A DNA stretch of 64,000 bases from Hepsetus odoe (Eukaryota; Chordata; Actinopteri; Characiformes; Hepsetidae): assembly GCA_017165825.1 (NCBI GenBank), contig CM029372.1:25030524-25094523 (forward strand), in the 5' to 3' direction. The first letter of the stretch is position 1; every line of letters starts with the position of its first letter. Shown piece after piece: positions 44,507-58,100 of this stretch. Made by a program: the position numbers and the translations under genes. The notes under the pieces are model-generated. The model saw only the letters and a list, made by a program, of their open reading frames with translations, was not told the DNA's origin and did no database searches.

Positions 44507-46685
44507 CATTGGCTTTATATAAGCCCCTGTCGCTCAGACCTAAGGATTCGTACAGACAACTCAAAAATCAACTTTTCTTTGTTATTCACTCGTTACTTGA
44601 ATTGCACTATTGGTTTAGACGTTAGATGCAGGAGGTGTCAGATTTCTCAAATAACTGTGCAACACTTGCAAAGCTTTATTTTGCCAAGTTTGTGTCGCGA
44701 ATCTAACAAGTTCAACTTGGACGCCTTCGCTGATTGTGCTTTGGCTTTATGTTTAAATTAATTTCTTGATTGCCTTCTGAAGACAGAGCCTTAGCCATGC
44801 TTACTCAGCAGGTCAAAACCAAAGCCTCTCCAAATGTTATTTTGGCTATTTTTTTTTTCTTTTTTTCTCTCTCATTTATTTCTAATAGAATTCTTTTGAC
44901 TAGCTCTCACAGATGTGTTTAGTGGAAAGCAAAATGGAGCATGTGTCGAGAGAGACCGGGCGTGTGCTTGCACACTAAATCCTAATGGCCTTCATTCCCC
45001 TTCGTCTCATCTTCGCTCAGTGTGTCTTGGAAGAAGGGTTAAGAAACAGCAGGTAATTAATAGGTGCTTAACAGAGAGCTTGATCAGTCTTCTGGCTCTT
45101 TATTGCTTGGTGGTTTTACTCCATAGGTGTCCGTCCCTACATTTTGATCTGGTTCCCTGCAGTGCTTTTTTTTTTTTTTCTTTTTCCCAGGCCTGTTTAA
45201 ATACGTTCAGTGCAGCTACTCAAAGGTCAGGATCATTCAGTGCCTGAGGTGTTGGATTAGGACTGGATTGCCAAGTGTATCAAAAGGCAAATCAAGGAGA
45301 AGGTTTGAAGATGATTTTTATAAACTAACTGATGCTCTTTAGTTCAAGGATTAGTCAACAAGACAGCCGTGACACTAAAGAAATGTTGACGTGATTGGAT
45401 ATTAGCGAGGCATTGCTTACGGAGACGCTCTGAAACGGGTGCTCAGTATTGTTAATCATGCATGAGACCAATTTAACTTTTCCATAAACGTGTTATTTTA
45501 GGTGGGGGAAGCTTGTTTTCTTTCATCGTACAAGGCATAGCTCTGATGGTGTGTTTAGAACGGAGGGTGCCAGTTGTAAGTAAATTAGTTGTCTGTTTTA
45601 GTCATGGATAATTTGGTTTTTCATGTTCCCCTCTAGCTGAACCAAACTGCAGGCCTAGCACAGTCTTAGGAACATGCGCCGGTGTTGAGCCCGTCAATAA
45701 GGACGGCGTTCCTGTATGCGTCTGAATATTTTCATATGCCGTTGGTTTTGAAAAGGATGGTGTCCACAGTTCATGCGGCCCTTTTTGTTTTACACTTCAG
45801 TGCGTGTGCATTGAATGTTAAATAAATTCATAATGGAAAGAGTTTCATTTTCACAACCAGCCGTCTGTATGTGTCTGCTGATCCTGAGGTTTTTCTTTGT
45901 TTTGGTGTGTTTTTTGGAAAGAATAGCAGTTGCTCAGGTTGCAAAACTTAAACAAAGTTATGAAATTAGAAGAGCCACACTATCTCCAGTCTTCAATTTA
46001 GCAATATTTTAAATACCTGCATGCAAATCAATAATTTAGAAAACTGACAAGTGATTATAGTTGCTGACAACCTGTTGTCCCATTCTAAAGGCATCGGTGA
46101 AGCGACCGTGTGACCTCTTATGGGTCCTGGCCACGGTCTGATAGAAATCATATTCATGCCCCAGAACCACACGATAGAGAATATTTCAGAAGCTGTTAAG
46201 GTACAGGCTTCATCTTCCTCAGAGTAGAGTTGTCCCACTGACCGTTAATGATCACAGTAAATCTGACATTCTAGCGTGGCTTATTATTTTCACCCCTACC
46301 TCAAATTTACACTGATTTCACTTTACATGTAATGTACTTCCACAAATTCGCCCGTAAAATACTGAAGTTTTCCTTTTTTCATTATGTCTAGCCTGGAAAA
46401 TGGGTTTTTAGTGGTTTTTTTTGTTTGTTTTTTGTGTCCTTCCTTGTGTTCTTGCGCATCATGCCGCTTCTGTTCTCCATTTAATAAAACACAAGTATGT
46501 ACATTTTAAAACCATCGTATGTTGTTTAAAAAGCTGATGTTCAATATCGCATGCAATGCTGAGCCACCCTTAATCACAGCAGAGGAAATTCCTGCACTGC
46601 AACAGTGCTTCTCTACGCTCTCTTCAGATGGCGGGTAGTCACTTGTCACCAGGATTTATTACACGTTAACTGTTTACAACACATG

Positions 46686-46879
46686 ATGCATTTAGCAGAC
46701 GCTCTTATCCAGAGCGACTTCCATGTCCTGATTACAGGGACAGTCCCCCTGGAGACACTCCGGGTTAAGGGTCTTGCTCAGGAACCCAGTGGTGGTAGTG
46801 CCAGAGGTGGGATTCAAAGCTGCGACTTCTTGATCCATAGGCCTGGAGGCAAGTATCCTTCCGCTAGACCACCACCACC
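46686..46879 (-). repeat. tRNA-derived SINE, family B (antisense) in ctnna1 intron 7
   Basis: Reverse of the 44305 copy: tgcatttagcagacgctctt, ccagagcgacttccatgtcc, agggacagtccccctggaga, and the head reversed at ccgctagaccaccacc. Separated from it by about 2.2 kb in the same intron. Confidence 0.92.
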
Positions 46880-49800
46880 TATGGCAACATTAACAGTTGT
46901 CATGCAGAAAATTAATTTTGAATTGTGCTTATTTTTAATTCCTTGAACGGTTTCAGCTCAACAGTTTAAACATGTGCAGAGTCGAGTCAAATGAATAATT
47001 TTGCTAAACGAGGGATTCAGTTTGATTGCGGTATTTCTACAAACCGCATGGTGTGTAAACAGTAAGCGTATCACGGCGAGGATATTTTCAAAACCGCAGC
47101 AGCTTTACCGTTAATCTCCGAGAAGAAATTTGACAGTGACGAGTTGGATCTTAATAAACAAACGCCCTCGCGCCTGTTCCTAATCTGATTTGTGTTTCAA
47201 GTGAAGCTACTCAGTTATTCCATACCCTCCTAATCATGCCACCCCAAACGTCTTGTTGGGAAAATTTCTGCCACGTTTTATTAATAATGCAGTTCCAGCC
47301 TCCCTCACAGACGCACGTACACGAGAAGGGCCGACGAATACGGCGTGGCACGCTGAAGCTACTGACATTTGCATTTCGTCTACATGAAGGCAAACATCTG
47401 CACCTGCTGCTTCCCTGTCGTCGCACATACGTTGAAAGAATTCAGCTCAGATTTTGATGCTCTTTCCTCCCCCGCGAGCAAAATCATGCCATGTGTTAGA
47501 CACAGCTTGTTTAGCAGGAGATTGGTGTGGACATGTCTTCTGAAGGACATCCATCTCCAACCAACGTGCTCCGTCAACACTGCGTAAAGCAACAGTGAGG
47601 AGCGAAGACAGCTTGAAGTAAACGGACCGAACCAGCAGGAGGGGAGTTGTTTGAGAAGGACTAACTTAATTATTCTAACTGATTAGATCAAAATAATTAA
47701 TGACACTGGCTAATCCAAAAAAAGAACGCATACGTTTCTTTAGCCCAGAGAATGAAAGCTTGCTCGTGCGGTAAATCTTATAGAAACACGATCACTGATG
47801 AGCCGTACTGTTTAAGATTTGAATATTAGATGAAACAAGTATGTTTAAACGCTACATTCCTGCGTTAAGGATGGGCAGACGGCTATTGAACTTTTATAGA
47901 AAATTCTCAAGCAAGAAGAACTTGATGATGAGCCAAAATGACGATTAATGTAAATAATTGCATTTAAAGTTAAAATCTTGTTAACCGGTGTTTTTCTCAC
48001 TTTCAAATGTTTTTGTAATTTAATATCAGCTGTCACAGTGTCATACCTACTGGCAAGTAAATGCTTTCAGAATAAATTGGTGTGAAATCTCTCTGGTCGG
48101 TTCACATGGATATTGATGCTTTTCCCCTTTTTATGAATTCAGTTTAAAAGTGTAAAATTAGTTTTAGCAGATCAGTGCAGCCTATTTTGAACACCACTGT
48201 TTCCAGTAGTGATTTAAATCACCCATCAAATCGAAGTAGTAGTCTGGTGGGGTTTTTACATTTTTTTTAAATAACATGGACGGATAACAGTGATTCTAGT
48301 TTATGTTGATTTTGTAGCACCTAGAATTTTTTTTTTTTTTTTTTACTTTAAAGGAATTTTACATTCAATTTTAAATAAAAGGGTTTACAATTACACTTCA
48401 GTTTTCACTGAACTTGGTTACTTTAAATTTAGGGACACACACACACACACGCACACCCCCTAACACTCCTCTGTCTCATTGTGCTACTTGGTCCATCTGT
48501 TTCTTTACCTGCCATATTTTTCTCCTCTTTGCCTTAGGCAAACAGAGTGATTAACACTATCCCACTTTACGACAACTTCCTTCTGCTCTTCTTCAGGCGC
48601 TTATGATTCTCTTCACCTGCTGCGTGTGTGTGTTGGCATTTGGCGTTCGATGTCCTCATGCTGCCTCAGTTTGATAACCTCATGCTGCCCTCTCTCCGCC
48701 GAGTCACTTTTGTTAAAGCAGTTCTTCAGTTGCTTAGCTTACTTGCTTTGTGCCGAATGTTTCACAAAACTTTGTTACTGCTTAGTCAGATCACTTCCAA
48801 ATTAGCCAGTATTGACCTCCTTTGGAGCAGGTGTCTGAAAAATGGACTCTGGAACACAGACGTTGAGGTAGTGGAATTAATCTGAGTGTAATCTCATCCA
48901 AACGCATAATTATAACAAATTACCACACGCACCATGTATCAAGAGAACAATTTAATGCCCCCGAGGCTTTAGCGGTATTTATAGCAGCCCATAAAACATC
49001 ATCCTGCCACTTACAGGCTGCCTCTCCTCTTCAGCCTCTCCTCAGACCCGGTCCTTGATCTTTCGCTATTAAATTCTTGGCTGTGATTGGCCGGATTTGG
49101 CAGGTAGAGAGGTGAGAGACAGTTCTCCTCTCAACTTTAATTGCATTTCGCCAAGATGAAGAACGAGCCAGCGCTTTCTTTCTCACCCTTTCTCTCACCG
49201 TCTTGGTTTCATAGTCTTTCTCTCTCTGGGAAGAGTGTCCAGCAGCCCCGTTGGCTCCTGCGGCTGTGTGAAAACAAAAGTGCTCTTAATGTTAACTCGG
49301 CATGTGAAATGCACAGCAAGGTGTTGCCACATGGGCCTCGCTGCTAAACTGTGACTGTATGCAAGTGTTCCGTTCATTCAGAGGCTTTTGGTGATTTTAC
49401 TAATTTGCAAACACAAATCTGTTTGCAGGATATTCTGTTTCGAATGAACCTCTTTTTGATCTCCACTCTCTCAATCTCAGCCAATGGTGTAAAAACGGTT
49501 TCTCCCGCTCTTTGCATTTACTCATTAGTGACCCCCTCCCCCAGCATTGTATCCATTAATGCTGATGTGCTGCGTTTGGAGATTTGGTCACGTTTGGTTT
49601 GTTCCTTTTCATGTACACATGCATGAACCAGCATCTTTTCTCTGCAGACCTGCTTTGATCCAGAAGACAGGGTTTCTGCAGATGTTTTGACACATACATG
49701 TGACTCTTCTCTACTTGAGCTGTGAATCAGTAATTATAGAAGGGTAGTTTATGGTTTTCAAGCAAGGCTGAAGCTCTGAGCATGCTATTGAGGTGCTCTG

Positions 49801-50795
49801 TGTTGCCTGCACAATCGTTATGGACTAATGCACCAATTTTCCCTTTTTAAAAGCGATTGGAGGCCGTTAAGCATTTTGCCCTGCTTTTTTGAAATGCATC
49901 AGCGTGGCAACACAAGACCAATGAGTCCAGTAAGACCTGGCTACACATTGCATCAATAGGCGGCGTGACAAGTTTTGGTCCGATTGTTCCCTTTCTGCTT
50001 CGGTTCGGTCCAAGAGAACCGAACTGCAAGTACACACTTAACACAAGTGTCTAAGCTCAGTGATTTATCTCTAGTTTTATCCTGCTCTTTGGTTTAGTCT
50101 GGCTGCTGCCTGCCACTGCAGCCGCGCAATCACTCTCGGTGACGGACAGTTTCTATTAAGACCCATTGAAGCCTTTGATGCGTCGTGCAACGCTGAAAAT
50201 ATGACTCTAAACTCAGTTGAAGGTTATGTTCAGTGCACTCCCATTTCCCTGCAGAATGCTAAGTGAGCTCTATACTACCTGGCCTGCCTTTTGATCGTCT
50301 TGTCCCTTTTGCATATTTATAATGACCTTCACAAAGTGTTTCACACAGCACACACCGAAGACTTCTGATTCTGAGTGCCAGTTAACATCCAAAAAGAAAA
50401 AGTTCCAGCAGAGCGTTCACATGTGGGTCCTAATCTGCACAGTAGACATCACGTGGATGCTTTTTAATAACATTCACCAAAAAAAAAAAAAGGAAACCCC
50501 TCTAGATAGAAATCAGAGGATAAGCTCTTGAAATTATTTTGTGCTGGTTGTTTTGTAATGATGGAATTTTGATACCACATGATGTTCTCCACACTGCGAA
50601 ATCTCAAACTCTCCTGTTTGCCGGACTTCAATGAGGAAACTACTGTTGTGCTCTGTAGATAATCCCCCCCCCCCCCGTGGACTTCACAGTTCATGCCCTG
50701 GATGTCTTCAGAAAGCTTCATATGAACATGTCTGTTGCATTCGTGGGACCCCGTACAGATCAACAACTCCTTTGTTGTTGGGGGGGGGGTTGTTT

Positions 50796-50883
50796 TTTGA
50801 GTTAAGGTTCTTGCTCAGGGGCTCAAACCCACAGCCTCTTTGTTCCCAGCTGCGTATCCAAACCCAAGGCTACCACCACCCCT
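50796..50883 (-). repeat. SINE fragment
   Basis: aaggttcttgctcaggggct and a reversed B box (ctcaaacccaca) fit the head half of family B or a relative. It sits next to a G-run at 50780-50789. Confidence 0.45.
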
Positions 50884-53800
50884 AGAACTCATAACGTTAT
50901 GGGTTTGCTCCAGATTTTTAGGGGGACTTTGTATTTTAAGCTTCACTTATTGCTGAATTTTTGCTGGATCAGGTTGTAGTCAGCACGAAGGGAATAAGAT
51001 GGTTTCTGCTCAAATTAAAAACCCTAAGTATTAGCTCTACTTACTCGTAACCCAGTTTAGATTGCGTTATTAATGTCCGTCTGTTACTTCAAGTTACTTG
51101 GTCCTAAAACCTGTAACGGATCCTTCCAGTGGAAAACCAGCAACTAATGGGGCTTAGGAGACGTCCCCTGCCTTTAGGTAATGTTTGTTGTTCCTCATCT
51201 CTGTACTTCCTATGAATGAACTTTTATACTCACCCTGCTGCAGACTCTTTCTGACTAATACATACAGCCAGATCATTTTTCACTGATGTTCTCAGCACCT
51301 GATTACACCTTTTTGAATCCACCAAACATCAGGCAGCTTGTTACTCTGCTTCACTGAGTAGGGTGTGGGCTTTCACCTGTCTGCCCTGTGGTACAGATGT
51401 CCCCTCGGGGCTCCCTCTGCGAGGTAAAGAGATGGGAGCTTTGTTTCTGTTGGCTCATTGGTTTGTCAGTTGATGCCTTGCGCCACTGGATCAAAGCTTT
51501 TGCTCATTGAGCATCATCATCATGCCAACCAGCTCTATTTCTCTTCTCTGTGACTTGAGCCATATGGCTGGACTGATGTCCTCACATTGGCACTCCATGG
51601 CTCTTAGTCTAGAGTCCCAAATGGCTGTCAGTGTAGCCTATGAGCCCAGCCTTGAAAAATAGATACTAGAAATGATTTTTTTTTTTTTAATTTTTTTTTT
51701 TATTTAACTTGTGCCCTCCATGAATCAAACCGATTTAAGTCTCATTTCGAAAAGTCGTCATTAAATTTTCATCTGAGGCTGAAAAGCTGGCTGTTCTTCA
51801 GTCATAATCACCCCGATGCTTATGTGGGTCGTGTCTCGCCAATCGTTCAACAGACTCTTGCCTCTGAGGCTCCAGCGAAATCCATTTTGTCTCTTACCTA
51901 AGAAGACTTTCTTGATCTGCATTTAAAAGCCCATAACCTCTTTTCGTTTTTGCAACCTACTTTTGTATTGGTTTACCTTTTGTCACACTTCCCCTGCTCA
52001 TGATGAAAATAGCTTGCACTGGTTAGGAGGTAAGTGAAGTGTAGCTGAATGCAGCGGGAGCTGAGCCACGTCCCTTCATGCTTCACAGCAGATCCACTGG
52101 AAGCCACAGTCGCTTTTATGTACAGCAGATGTGAGATTTCTCCATGTCCCTGACCTTGCCAACAGGAAATTACTCCACGCTCAGGAGAGGGGAATTAAAT
52201 GACAATAAAAGAGGTTTTTGCTTCCTATGTCCTTCATGTGATTAAAGGAGTAGTTCAGCCCCAGAAATGCTAATATGGATGATATTGAGAGGTAATTGGA
52301 AGCAGTTAGCATAATGTTTGCTAGTGCTAAATGGCCGTACAGTATCGATCAGTGATCAGTTTGTATATTTAAACGTTCAATATTCCAAGCTAGGACATCG
52401 TAGGAGAAATGCAGTTTCTAGGTTTTTGTTCTGAGTGGTAATGCTGCTTTTCTTTGGAAATCTGCGTGGACTACACAGCTCCAAGGTAGAAGATGGAGAC
52501 TTGTAGGTGTTGTCTGACAGCACCGTTCATTTTTACAGCTATGTTTGAATTGTCGAGTGTGTCCTAAACTCTTAACAGCTGTTGTGGGGGCATACTGAAT
52601 GCTGTAATGATCCACCAGGGAAACGGGATGTGGAGCACGGTTTCCGTTTGTACTGCTCAGACTTTTAATCTAGGAGAGGTTGTGAGCATTTACAGTACAC
52701 CCCTCTCACATCGTCTTATTCTTATTAATGAATATCTTTCGAAAGAGAAATTTGTGCATTTACAGTGTGGCAAAACAGAGGGAACATACAAGCTTGCTTT
52801 TTTTAATTGCTTCCAATATAAACATGTTTATTTCAATGGTCTTTACGCTCGGAGCAGGTAACCTCTTGACTGAATTGAAGGTTATGCTCTAGTAAATTAC
52901 AGTTAATTATAAAGATATCAAGATTCTTCTCAGAACAACGGGAGAAGGAGGTGGTAGTTTTATTTTTGTTGTGCTCATCTCTGAAGGTTTTAAGGAAGTT
53001 AGCTAGGTTTCTACCGCAGCCTATTTAAGTGTGTGTGCGGGAGTGTATTAACCACGATATTCTTCAGCCAGTCTGGGATCTTTTTGCAGTGAAAGACAAA
53101 GCTGAATACAAGGCACAAAGGGGTGACCTTAAAAAGAGCCCTTGAGTGGTTTGTAAACAAGAATCAATAGCCTGCTCGAGCTTCAGATGTTTCAGTGGCT
53201 TCATTAATCCAGCTTTGATCTGTCTGAGCATTTACAGTTGGGCCCTGAGATAACACTGATTGGTTTTGTGGAGAAATTTCTCTGTATAAGGGACACGTTC
53301 TTTTTGGCCTCAGACAGGAGCCTGGAGTGTGTGCTCCTGCTTAAAAAGAAGGAAACATCTTTTGAAGGTCAGAGTGATCTCTGTCTAAGACCTGTTAAAT
53401 CTAGCTGTCATGGATAATGGTATTTGCTCACATTTTACCACGAGTAGACTTCCCGGCTTCAAATTCGGTTTGCTCTCTGAAAGCGTCTCTGGCTTTGACC
53501 GCTGCGAGTCTTCAGGGCACTGCGGCTTTTAGAAGGAATGCATAAAAACTTATTTTCAAGCTTCTTGTCAGTGTCCTGAGCAAAGCGGTTATTGTAACGC
53601 TCTCTCCAGATCAGTTTTTGTCACAGTGGCTGCCTTTACCGCTGCGTCTGCTGGCAGCTGTGGTTGTGTTTAGCGCCGTCACACGGCTGTTAATCCCGAA
53701 CAGCAGTGCGTCGTGTTAGGACATGAAGTAGAGCTCTCGTCCTTGTTCTGGCCTTTCAAAATAACTTACACCCTGCTTGTTTTATTAGACATTTAATACT

Positions 53801-54825
53801 GTTGACTCGAAGATCTTTTTTCTTTTGCAAACGGCTTATTAAAATTTAACCGTGTGTACTATACTGCCGACATGAAGGTGTACCTTGAGAGCACTGCAGT
53901 GTTGGTTTTCTGTGCCGGTTTTCATGCTTTGTTGTTACGTGTTGGGTTCAGCCCAAGGTTGGAGTTATTAGCGAAGCCTTACAAAATCACCAAAGGGCAC
54001 CATTTTGAAAATGAGACTCCCTTGTAAATTAGCTCTGCTCAGCACAGCTGACTTCGGTTAAGTATACAGCTGAACTCCGTTCCTGAACTTCCCCCACACT
54101 CCTTTTGTGCTTGTTTGCCCTCTTCGATACAGAGCGCATGGGCCAAATTGACCAGCAGGATTAACCTTAAAGAAATATCAGAGTAAAACTGAGCAGTTTC
54201 TCACTTTGCTGTCCACATTTTTCCCAGATTGGTCGACCGTCAGTTGCTGCCAGTACTGCTCTTTTGTCATCTGAAGCAGGAAGAGACGGCGTGGCATTAG
54301 GTGTCCTGTTGAACTGCTCTGAAGGTCTAGTAATCTCTAGAAGAATCTGTTCGATGGGCCGTTCTCTAAACTGCAAGTGATAGCATGAATATTAATAAAC
54401 AGGAAATCAGAATGTCAAAAGATCAGGGGTGCTCAGATTAGAATTCACATCACACTGTAGGACTCCTGCTGATTGATGCATGTGGATTTCGATCATGCTT
54501 GAGACTTCTCTTGATTGCAGAGTGCAGCTTAGGGTCGCAAGCGATGGTAGGTGCAGTCCTGGGCATCCCTGGATCTAGGGCTGCATAATTAATCAGTATA
54601 ATAGATTATTAATAGTTCTGGATCTTCATCATGGTGTGTAGTCATAGCTTCTTATTTCCTAGCAGTGAAATGTGTGAATTTCTGAATCTGAATAGTTCTG
54701 ATTTTCTTTTTTTTCTTTTTTTAATCGCAGCACAGTGATCAATCTGTATTCAGGATTGCCTTAAATGTGGAATTGTATTTCAAGAATAAATCTGTGTATC
54801 TTTGTTTTTACCACTTTTACCCCTG

Positions 54826-55118
54826 TTGGCTCATGAACCTTCAGTTACAATCACCAATGGACTCTTACTGTAACTCATCACGGTACAGGGTTTTTCTTTT
54901 TTTTTTCTTTTTTTTCCCGGTGTTGACTAAAGGAGGATGGTTCCCCTTTGGGTCTTGGTTTCTCCCAAGGTTTCTTCCTCATGTTTTGGGGAGTTTTTTT
55001 CCCTTGCCTCTGTCGCCCTCAGCTTACCCAGTTGGGGCTCGGACCCGGATTCTATAAAACTGCTTTGTGACAACAGTTGTAAAAAGCGCGTTATAAATAA
55101 AGTTGACTTGACTAATTT
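54826..55118 (+). mobile_element. LINE/SINE 3'-tail-type repeat
   Basis: Contains gaggatggttcccctttggg, caaggtttcttcctcatg, ggagtttttttcccttgcct, aaactgctttgtgacaacag and the ending gcgttataaataaagttgac. These are blocks of a very common fish repeat whose 3' end resembles an L2-type LINE terminus. No coding part is kept. Confidence 0.6.
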
Positions 55119-58100
55119 TTTCCTATTTTAAAACCACCAACGAATCAATTAACTAAAGGAAAAAAAAATGAATTTTGAAAAATTAATGGTTAATGTTAAA
55201 CCTTGCTTGGATCCCAGAACTGTTCCCAGGCAACTTATGTGGTCGGATGTTGTAAATTGCTGATCATTTTGTGTTCTAACCTACAAAGTCTTTGGTGAAA
55301 CTGCCTCAGAAAAAGAACAGCAGCTTTCTTGTGCTTTGTAGCCTTGCTACTCGGACCCTTTCAGCAACTCCCTTTGGGTTTAGCTTCACAGTTTAGCCTG
55401 ACCTCAAGCTGACAAAATAAAGACAGATATGGAGCCGTGTTTATTAACTGCTCGGCAGGAGCTGCCGGCGGTGAGCTGACACGCCGACGGATCGCTCTGC
55501 GAGGACAGACGAATCCTGCTAGACCTGGCACACGCTCAGTCTCGCTCTCACGAGCAGTGATTGGGTAACCTGAAGTATTTTGCTGCCGATGCTACTGTTG
55601 TGTTGCGCTACATCGGCAGTCACTGCAGGTGTCTTGAGAGCCGTGATATTTCCCTACCCGTGTGACTCCTTCTGTTACTTGTCTGAGGCAAGAAAGTGTA
55701 TAAAATGAAAAGGTCATCTTCGCATGCATAATGTGCTAAACTGCAAGTCTTCCAGTGACACCTTGTCTGGCCGAGGAGTCCTGCGCATGAGGGGGTGCAT
55801 TTAAATAGGCCTGCGTCAGTATTTACTCTCACCCTGATAGATTGGTCCCAGTTGAGGGACACTAATGATACCAGTGTCAAAACTGGTAAAATGTAAAGGA
55901 AAAAAAAAAGTGTTCAGTGATGCCCTTTTTTTGAGCTTGGTAATGTAAGCAATGTAAGGCCCATGTTAACTGTCGGTGAACGATGATGCCTAGTTCCTGT
56001 TTTGGAGCTCAGCAGTGAATCCCTCATTCCTTCATTTTCCAAAATTGATGCTGTTTTTTATTTATTTTTTTCCTGTTTTTAATCCCGAGTGCTATAAAGG
56101 TGTTCGAGTCTGACAGGACTTTTGTCGGAAGTGATGACATGCAAGTGAGTTTGACACAAACGTTTTAAATTCTTTGTTCAGCTCAGCAAGTTAGTTTTCT
56201 GAACACTTGGCCGAAGTCCAGCTGCAAAATCCTTGTTAGGTGAACACAAAAAGGTTGTTAATTACCAATGGTTATTTAATTTTGTATTGATTTTCTATGG
56301 ACTTCTGCTGTGAGAAAAGGTGGTTTGTTTGCCTCGTTTTCTTTTTCCACTTTATTCTCAGCCCCTTAGCTGTGCTGACAAAAGATTGTGGGAGAAGCAT
56401 GAATTTACATCTGGTCACTTCCTGTTTTGTAACTTTCTTGTAAATCAAAAACAAACCCTTGATCAAGTCAAAGCGTTTGATTGAATGAACGTGTTCCAGC
56501 AGAAGCGGTCCATCTTTGTTTTGGGAATTGTAATCGTGCCGTTAAGTTACCAGTAACTACTCTGCAGCTGTAAGATGTGGTTATGGGTGAGGGGTTGAAC
56601 TCTGAACTCATGTAAGGGCTCACTGTATGGTAGAAAGTTTGTGCTGTCCTGAGTCACCGCACAGTGCCACGGAGGGCAGCTGATTGATCCGGTGTGGTCC
56701 CGCCCAAGGTGTCGCTTTGGCTCGGCCACCGACCCGTCGTGGAGGAGCTTTTAAATGCGTGAAGCTGTAAATACATTAGGGAGGTATTTGCTGATGAGAG
56801 TCTGGATCAATATATCCTTCCTAGTAAGCATTTTCTAGATTTATTGCGAGCTCATAATGAAAACCTGAGACCTTGAACTGGGCCTGTTCCGGTGGCCTCG
56901 TCGTTTCAGTGCTTCCTCCCGTTTGACTCTAAACGGCTGCTTCTCGGTTGCTTCCCTCCAGCCTGCTCCAAAAGACGCAGTTTGGACACGCACCGCCTGC
57001 CGCAGGTAGGATGCAGCCTGGATGCGCCAGATTTATAGCTCGCTCGGTGGCAGACCTTATTGCCTCGGAGATCTCACTGTAAATTGCTGAGAGATAAATC
57101 TGATTGCTTTCGAGAGAGGCTGTCTGAGAGGCTGGGGCGGGGGTGGTGTTTTTAATTGCATTTCCCTAACGGGGAACGCAGGCGCTGGGTCGCCTGGTTA
57201 AGCTTTGCGGGTACGTGATTATTGGAACGTTTCACCTGTGGTATTGAAGGGCTGGCGAACATGATGATGATGTAATCAGAACGAGGGGTAATCAAGAGCA
57301 CGTTGCCATCACACGCCGTTGGTGTTGGTGGGGCCATGCCTTGTAATATGTCAGTATGGGGGTTGAGAACGGGGAGCAGTGACGGGGACGTGTGAGGCTG
57401 AACTGGCAGATAAACGGTGCCTCGTATGATTGACCCCAAATTACCCTAATCGTTTTTTCTGAAGCAGCTGATTAAACTGCACATGTAACTTGTGGTGGTT
57501 TTATTTTCCTCAGCAGGCTTTCCTGTAGTTGGTCAGAGTCTCTGTATGGAGGCTATCAGATGGTGGTTTTGCTTTTAGTAGCATGTTTTTCTTTGGTTAA
57601 TTTTATTACAGCCTTCTCTGTCGTTTATTCTTTTTAGTACTGAGAACTCGAGATGGACCTTTCTCATTTTCATTTTATAGTGTTATATTTTTATGTTTTA
57701 TAGGGCTCTATTTTAATATCCAGATGCCTCAGTGGTCCTTTTCCCTGCGGGATGACATAAACGAATCAGTTATGAAACGGCTGTAGACCAACTCTAAAAA
57801 GAAGAGCGTGTAGGCACTGGCTGGAGAGATGATCCAAAGTGGTGTCTTTGCTGTCTAATTGTTTTTCCAACAATTATAACAACCAGTTTTTCATTTGTAC
57901 TTTTTTGACTTAAAGATGCAGTTTTGCTCTTTTGCCAGTTGAATGTTTTCTGGTTATCATGACGGGGACGTAATCATAACCAGCTGGTTTACATATCCAG
58001 TGGTAAATAATAAAGGGGTGCTTCCCAGTGCAGTTTGTTCATATCATTAAAGAGCCCACAGACGCTAAAACCCTCCTGCTTGGCATCATTAATTTTATAT

